DNA of 34,905 nucleotides from Candidatus Scalindua rubra (GTDB lineage: Bacteria > Planctomycetota > Brocadiia > Brocadiales > Scalinduaceae): contig MAYW01000033.1 in assembly GCA_001723765.1 (NCBI GenBank), positions 1 to 34,905 of the forward strand, read 5' to 3'. This document shows positions 31,031 through 34,905 of this stretch, one piece after another (the first letter of the stretch is position 1; the number at the start of each line of letters is the position of its first letter). The notes below the pieces were generated by a model, which was not told the DNA's origin, ran no database searches, and saw only the letters and a list, made by a program, of their open reading frames with translations. The position numbers and the translations under genes were made by a program.

Positions 31031-32778
31031 AGAAGTCAATATTTGTAAAAGTATTTGGCGGGTATCTTTTAATTGTTCTCGTAATTCTTTCCATAACATT
31101 TTTCCTCTCTTTCAGAGTAATAAGGCATCATTATATAGATACATTAACTGGTAATCTAAAAAACCTTTGTTTTACATTAAAGTTAAAGATATCCCCACTC
31201 TTAGAAAATAATCGTATTGAAGAATTAGATACCCTTATAAAAAAGTTGGGCAGGCAGATAGAGACAAGGATTACGGTCATAAGCACTGAAGGTGTAGTCT
31301 TCGCAGATTCAGAAAAAGACCCAGCATTAATGGAAAACCATAAGAACAGGCTTGAAGTAATACAGGCCATAAAAGATGGTTTTGGCACATCGTTACGTTA
31401 TAGTACTACAGTAAAAGAAGAAATGTTGTATGTTGCTGTACCGATCGAGAAAGACGGTAAAATCTCTGGTGTTTTAAGAGCAAGTTTATTTTTAAAAGAG
31501 ATTAATAACCTGCTATACAACCTGAAAATGACGATTATTAAAACCGCAGTGATTATTGTAGTTATATTACTATTAGGAGCTTTTGTTTTTTCCCGTAATT
31601 TATCAAGACCTCTTAAAGAATTAAGTGCTGCTTCACGCAAGATAGCTCAAGGAGACTTTAACACAAAGGTCTTTCTGAATAATAAAGATGAAATAAAAGA
31701 ACTGGCAGATAGCTTTAATTATATGACAGATCAAATAAAAACCCTGTTTACACAACTGTCCTATCAGAAAGAAGAACTTAATAGTATTATATCATCAATT
31801 AAAGAGGGTCTGTGTGTGTTAGATAATGAAGGAAGGATTACAATCAGCAATGAAAGTTTTAGAAAATTTGTCCAGAATGATTCTGTCAAAGGAAAATTTT
31901 ACTGGGAAGTCTTAAGAAAAATCAAATTTGATGAATTGATAAATAAAGTGAGAGACGAGAAAACCAGCCTTGTAGATGAAATAGAAATAAACAGCAGAAC
32001 ATATTTATGCAGCGCCACTTTCTGCTCCAATAAAGAAGAAATAGTAGTAACCCTGCATGATATAACTAAGATCAAGAATCTGGAAGAGACAAAGAAGGAT
32101 TTTGTCTCAAACGTTTCCCATGAGTTACGAACTCCGCTTTCAGCAATAAAAGGATTTGTTGAGACTCTGGAAGAAGGGATAGATGAAAAGAACAAAAATT
32201 ATTTGGATATCATTAAGAGGCATACAGACAGAGTCATAAATATTGTTAAGGATTTACTGTTGCTATCACAGCTTGAAGAAAAATCAAGCAGCCTGGAGCT
32301 AGAAGAGGTAAACTTAAAGAGTTTAATAGAAAACATTCTAAAGATCTTTGATCAGAGTTTAAGGGAGAAGAATCTGGTTTTAAAATTTAATGCAGATGAT
32401 AATCTGCCTCTTATCAAGGCTGATCCTTTTAAACTGGAACAGGTCTTTATAAACCTGATAGATAATGCCATTAATTATACTGAAAGAGGCGAAATTAAAA
32501 TATACTTAAGCCAAAATGATAAGGCCGTAATAACAGAAATACAGGATACGGGAATATGCATTCCCCGAGAACACTTATCCAGGATATTTGAACGGTTTTA
32601 TGTAGTAGATAAATCCCGATCCAGAAAACTGGGCGGAACTGGTCTGGGATTATCAATCGTAAAACATATCGTACTCTTGCATAATGGAAAAATAGATGTC
32701 AAGAACGTCCCTGGAACAGGCACAAAATTTATTGTTACCCTGCCCAACCTGGCCGAGCCAGAACCAAAAAGGGGATAG
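31027..32778 (+). CDS. phoR: PhoR-type membrane sensor histidine kinase
   Basis: A 583-residue kinase. TM1 spans about 10-30, followed by a periplasmic sensor part (35-165), TM2 (about 170-188), HAMP (190-245), PAS (about 250-345), HisKA with H365 in FVSNVSHELRTP, and HATPase_c (about 460-573). The last contains N box FINLIDNAINYTERG and GGTGLGLSIVKHIV. In the G1 box the expected DxGxG reads DTGICI (C511 in place of Gly), which may affect ATP binding. After the usual end VTLPN a ten-residue tail (LAEPEPKRG) is encoded by a dispersed repeat, also present at 6381-6475. The start ATG overlaps the phoB-type stop. Confidence 0.92.
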   Translation: MKKSIFVKVFGGYLLIVLVILSITFFLSFRVIRHHYIDTLTGNLKNLCFTLKLKISPLLENNRIEELDTLIKKLGRQIETRITVISTEGVVFADSEKDPALMENHKNRLEVIQAIKDGFGTSLRYSTTVKEEMLYVAVPIEKDGKISGVLRASLFLKEINNLLYNLKMTIIKTAVIIVVILLLGAFVFSRNLSRPLKELSAASRKIAQGDFNTKVFLNNKDEIKELADSFNYMTDQIKTLFTQLSYQKEELNSIISSIKEGLCVLDNEGRITISNESFRKFVQNDSVKGKFYWEVLRKIKFDELINKVRDEKTSLVDEIEINSRTYLCSATFCSNKEEIVVTLHDITKIKNLEETKKDFVSNVSHELRTPLSAIKGFVETLEEGIDEKNKNYLDIIKRHTDRVINIVKDLLLLSQLEEKSSSLELEEVNLKSLIENILKIFDQSLREKNLVLKFNADDNLPLIKADPFKLEQVFINLIDNAINYTERGEIKIYLSQNDKAVITEIQDTGICIPREHLSRIFERFYVVDKSRSRKLGGTGLGLSIVKHIVLLHNGKIDVKNVPGTGTKFIVTLPNLAEPEPKRG

Positions 32779-32842
32779 ATACCTGAATATGTTCTGGCTC
32801 GACCAGGTTGTAAAATGAAAACCTGCGGTTTTCAAACCCTGG
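32738..32842. repeat. dispersed repeat at the phoR 3' end (inverted copy of the one near 6.4 kb)
   Basis: CCCAACCTGGCCGAGCCAGAACCAAAAAGGG and the following CCAGGTTG, GAAAACCTGCGGTTTTC parts match the reverse complement of 6381-6475 over about 90 bases, with small differences. It has internal palindromes (AACCTGG...CCAGGTT, GAAAACC-TGC-GGTTTTC). It overlaps the last codons of phoR. Confidence 0.75.
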
Positions 32843-33542
32843 CCCAGACCGCAGGGCGGGTCGCACCAGGGCAAGCTTTCCCTTATTAGTACAAAGATTA
32901 GGAGGCAGACCTCTCTTTCGAGAGGATTCCAATTCTGGAATCCTTTATGCTGGTTCAATCTTGAAGATTGAACCAAGACATTTCAGTTCAAGCTGCCCTC
33001 CAGAAAGACGTGTTCCCCGCCCAATTCAAAGCCACGCTGAAGCACGCCAGTTGGAACGAGTGATTGTGGTGGTTGCTACGTGCCTATTTTACCATTGAGA
33101 GGGCGCTTTGTGCTTTACGAGGAAGTTTGACAATGCTGAAGTACGATTCTGGATATAAGTAATCCTCTCCATTTCAACCCCTGAAACCTAACATAGACTA
33201 TATTGCCTAAACGCGGTATTATTTTACAGCTACTAAAAATATATATTTCGTAAGTAACTGGTATTCAGGATATTAATACTTTAATAAAATTTTTTTGACC
33301 ATTTTTGACAAAGCAAATCTTAGCTCTGCAAAAAATTAAAATTTAAGAATTCAGGAATTTTTTTAATCCCTCAATCCCTCAATATTATAATTCCGACTCG
33401 TTCGCGTTAGACCAATGAGTATGTAATAATCAAAATGCAAAAATACTAAAAGCAAGTTGTAAATAGCTGCTTCTACCTTACGGTGTGGACTTAAAGGTGT
33501 ACTCCTTCTTTTTTCTGGAGTGTCCCGATTATACTAAACAAA
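32843..33542. other. about 700-bp intergenic region, no gene seen
   Basis: It contains GGATTCCAATTCTGGAATCC (about 32924-32943), GGTTCAATCTTGAAGATTGAACC (about 32953-32975), an unresolved stretch (32995-33180) without a stop-free frame of useful size, and a 29-bp sequence ATAAAATTTTTTTGACCATT plus 9 bases (33284-33312) that recurs inverted at 13335-13363. A TCCCTCAA tandem pair lies near 33367-33381. No RNA gene is recognised. Confidence 0.45.
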
Positions 33543-34691
33543 TTATCTAATAATCTCGTTTTTCCATAACAGCCTTAAGAATTGCATTGCAGGATAAATA
33601 TCGATGCCATCCATGTGAACCGCCCTTTCACCGAGAAAAACACCCAGACATTTAACCTTTCCTTTTCCTATTTCCTCCCTTAATCTGTATAAACCTTTGC
33701 TATACCTTCTTTCCCAAACTAAAGTGCTTTTTAATTCTATAGCCAAAAACCCTTTTGATGTCTCTAAAAAGATATCAACTTCATTGCCGCCGTGGCTTCG
33801 CCAATAATATAACGGATATTCTATATCGTTGTAGTGCAAATATGCTCGTAATTCGTTCAGGATAAATGTTTCAAACAAAGACCCTAACTCCTCATGCAAA
33901 GGAGGGTACGCCAGTCTGCCGGACAATGAGCGAACAATGCCTGAGTCAAAGAAATAAAACTTGGGGTGGCTTACCTGTTTTGTGGACCTTTTCAGTTTCC
34001 ATGGATGCAGCCAGAATCCTATTAAGGTATCAATTAAAATTTCAAAATATCCCTGCACCGTTTGACGGGCGACCATTGCATCTCTTGATATGGAGGACAC
34101 GTTGGTTACTTGCCCGTTTTGCCTTGCTGCAACTTCTAGAAATCTTGCAAAATTCCCAATATTTCTGGTTAAAGCTTCCTCTTTAATCTCCTCTTTCAAA
34201 TAGGTTTCCGCATATGTTTTTAAAAACCTTTTTGGCTTTTCTGATAAAAAAGATAATGGCAGCATCCCATAAGTAATTTGATTCTTAAGGTCAAAGTTAA
34301 ATCCAACCTCTTTAGAAACAAATGGGAAAAGATAAAACGTAGTGGCTCTGCCTGCCAACAAATTCACATTTGAACTTCTTAATTTACGTGCGCTTGACCC
34401 TGATAGAATAAAAAAAATGTTTTTTTCCTCCATAATGCGATGCACTTCATTAAGCAGACCGGGAACCTTTTGAATTTCATCGATTACGACCCACGTTCTC
34501 GGTGTTAAATGTATGGTTTCATCGTATAACAAGGATGGTTGTCTGCTTAATCTAATAAATTCTGAAGTATTTAACAGGTCATACCTGATGGAATCAGGAA
34601 AATTATGCTTGATCCATGTAGACTTACCTGTGCCACGTGGGCCAAGTAAAAAAGCTGATGAAGTTGCTTTTTTTAGTAATCTTTTAAGCAT
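33543..34691 (-). CDS. AAA ATPase with DUF4143 C-terminal domain
   Basis: About 382 residues from ATG 34691; a TTG at 34700 gives three more. Walker A GPRGTGKSTWI is near residues 17-27, and Walker B WVVIDEIQKVP is near 66-76, followed by a sensor-like IFFILSGSSARKL. The DUF4143 part begins near 200 with SRDAMVARQTVQGYFEILID then FYFFDSGIVRSL. It ends in a nuclease-like segment FETFILNELRAY...GNEVDIFLETSKGFLAIELK with D and ExK residues that resemble a PD-(D/E)xK core. This family is common in bacterial accessory regions, and its function is unknown. It is a lone gene between repeats. Confidence 0.88.
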   Translation of the reverse strand: MLKRLLKKATSSAFLLGPRGTGKSTWIKHNFPDSIRYDLLNTSEFIRLSRQPSLLYDETIHLTPRTWVVIDEIQKVPGLLNEVHRIMEEKNIFFILSGSSARKLRSSNVNLLAGRATTFYLFPFVSKEVGFNFDLKNQITYGMLPLSFLSEKPKRFLKTYAETYLKEEIKEEALTRNIGNFARFLEVAARQNGQVTNVSSISRDAMVARQTVQGYFEILIDTLIGFWLHPWKLKRSTKQVSHPKFYFFDSGIVRSLSGRLAYPPLHEELGSLFETFILNELRAYLHYNDIEYPLYYWRSHGGNEVDIFLETSKGFLAIELKSTLVWERRYSKGLYRLREEIGKGKVKCLGVFLGERAVHMDGIDIYPAMQFLRLLWKNEIIR

Positions 34692-34777
34692 AGTCAGCAA
34701 TCTTACCGGATAAATGCCGATATGTCAACCATATAATGAGAAATTTAGAATTCTTTAAACACGGATTTTCATACAGA

Positions 34778-34905
34778 TTAATTACCCCTAAATTTTGACC
34801 TCAAACAATTCTCTAAAATGTTATGATATCACGCAAGTCCATTTTAATCAACGTGTTACAACATTATCAGAAAGCCTGTGGATATATCAAATTAGGGGTT
34901 ATTAA
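34778..34905. repeat. inverted-repeat-bounded stretch at the window end
   Basis: TTAATTACCCCTAAATTT (34778-34795) and AAATTAGGGGTTATTAA (34889-34905) are inverted copies with one mismatch and one indel. The 128-bp block could be a small MITE, though its right boundary coincides with the window edge and it may continue. Confidence 0.45.

Noticed and set aside
32995-33180. Possible structured RNA downstream of phoR
   Set aside because: No conserved riboswitch or tRNA core could be identified by eye and no stems are convincing.

Overview
The window is a moderately AT-rich stretch of a Gram-negative bacterial chromosome. It carries a near-complete type IV pilus machine with an outer-membrane secretin, an RND efflux pump, an ECF sigma/anti-sigma pair, and intergenic spaces crowded with palindromic repeats. 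This mix, with a TorD-type chaperone and a lipid-anchored c-type cytochrome, would fit an environmental anaerobe or chemolithotroph such as an anammox-type planctomycete or a nitrospirota. No rRNA or marker gene is present, so the lineage is an inference held with low confidence.

Layout. 1-640: the tail of an IS4/Tn5-type transposase, tatA and a tiny basic protein. 877-3839 (minus): macrodomain protein, TSUP permease and a PmbA/TldE-type protein. 3910-16512 (minus): the pilus cluster, transcribed in the order pilX-like, a pilM-pilN fusion, pilO, pilP, secretin (PilQ/MshL), a TPR protein, pilB, pilT, pilU. The platform protein PilC, the prepilin peptidase and a major pilin are not in the window. 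16932-20135 (minus): RND permease without its periplasmic adaptor. 20437-22302 (minus): ECF sigma factor, zinc-type anti-sigma factor and a small Cys-rich periplasmic protein. 22661-26244: a TorD-like chaperone, a ZIP transporter/cyclic-nucleotide-domain gene split by a frameshift, and a haem-oxygenase-like di-iron protein. 26628-28449: a small-multidrug-export family protein, a DoxX remnant and a monohaem lipoprotein.

28.9-30.3 kb is a graveyard of toxin-antitoxin and transporter pieces: an orphan HicB, a C-terminal scrap of a minimal nucleotidyltransferase, an open reading frame joining a HicA toxin to the C-terminal half of a HigA-type antitoxin, a 5'-truncated HicB and a deleted ACR3 arsenite transporter. 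None of the remnants has a long intact frame. 30.3-32.8 kb holds a PhoB/PhoR-type two-component pair whose kinase ends inside a dispersed repeat. 33.5-34.7 kb is a DUF4143-type AAA ATPase.

The most unusual features are the HicA-HigA chimera; a recurring inverted repeat (AAATTAGC...GCTAATTT) that brackets the ribosome-binding site of three unrelated genes; MITE-like elements filling the spacers of the pil operon; a short motif (GAGCTnAGCTC-like) sitting in the loops of several different palindromes; and a PilX-like protein with an Asp-rich tract whose 3' end appears frameshifted into a repeat. No CRISPR array, rRNA or tRNA was recognised.
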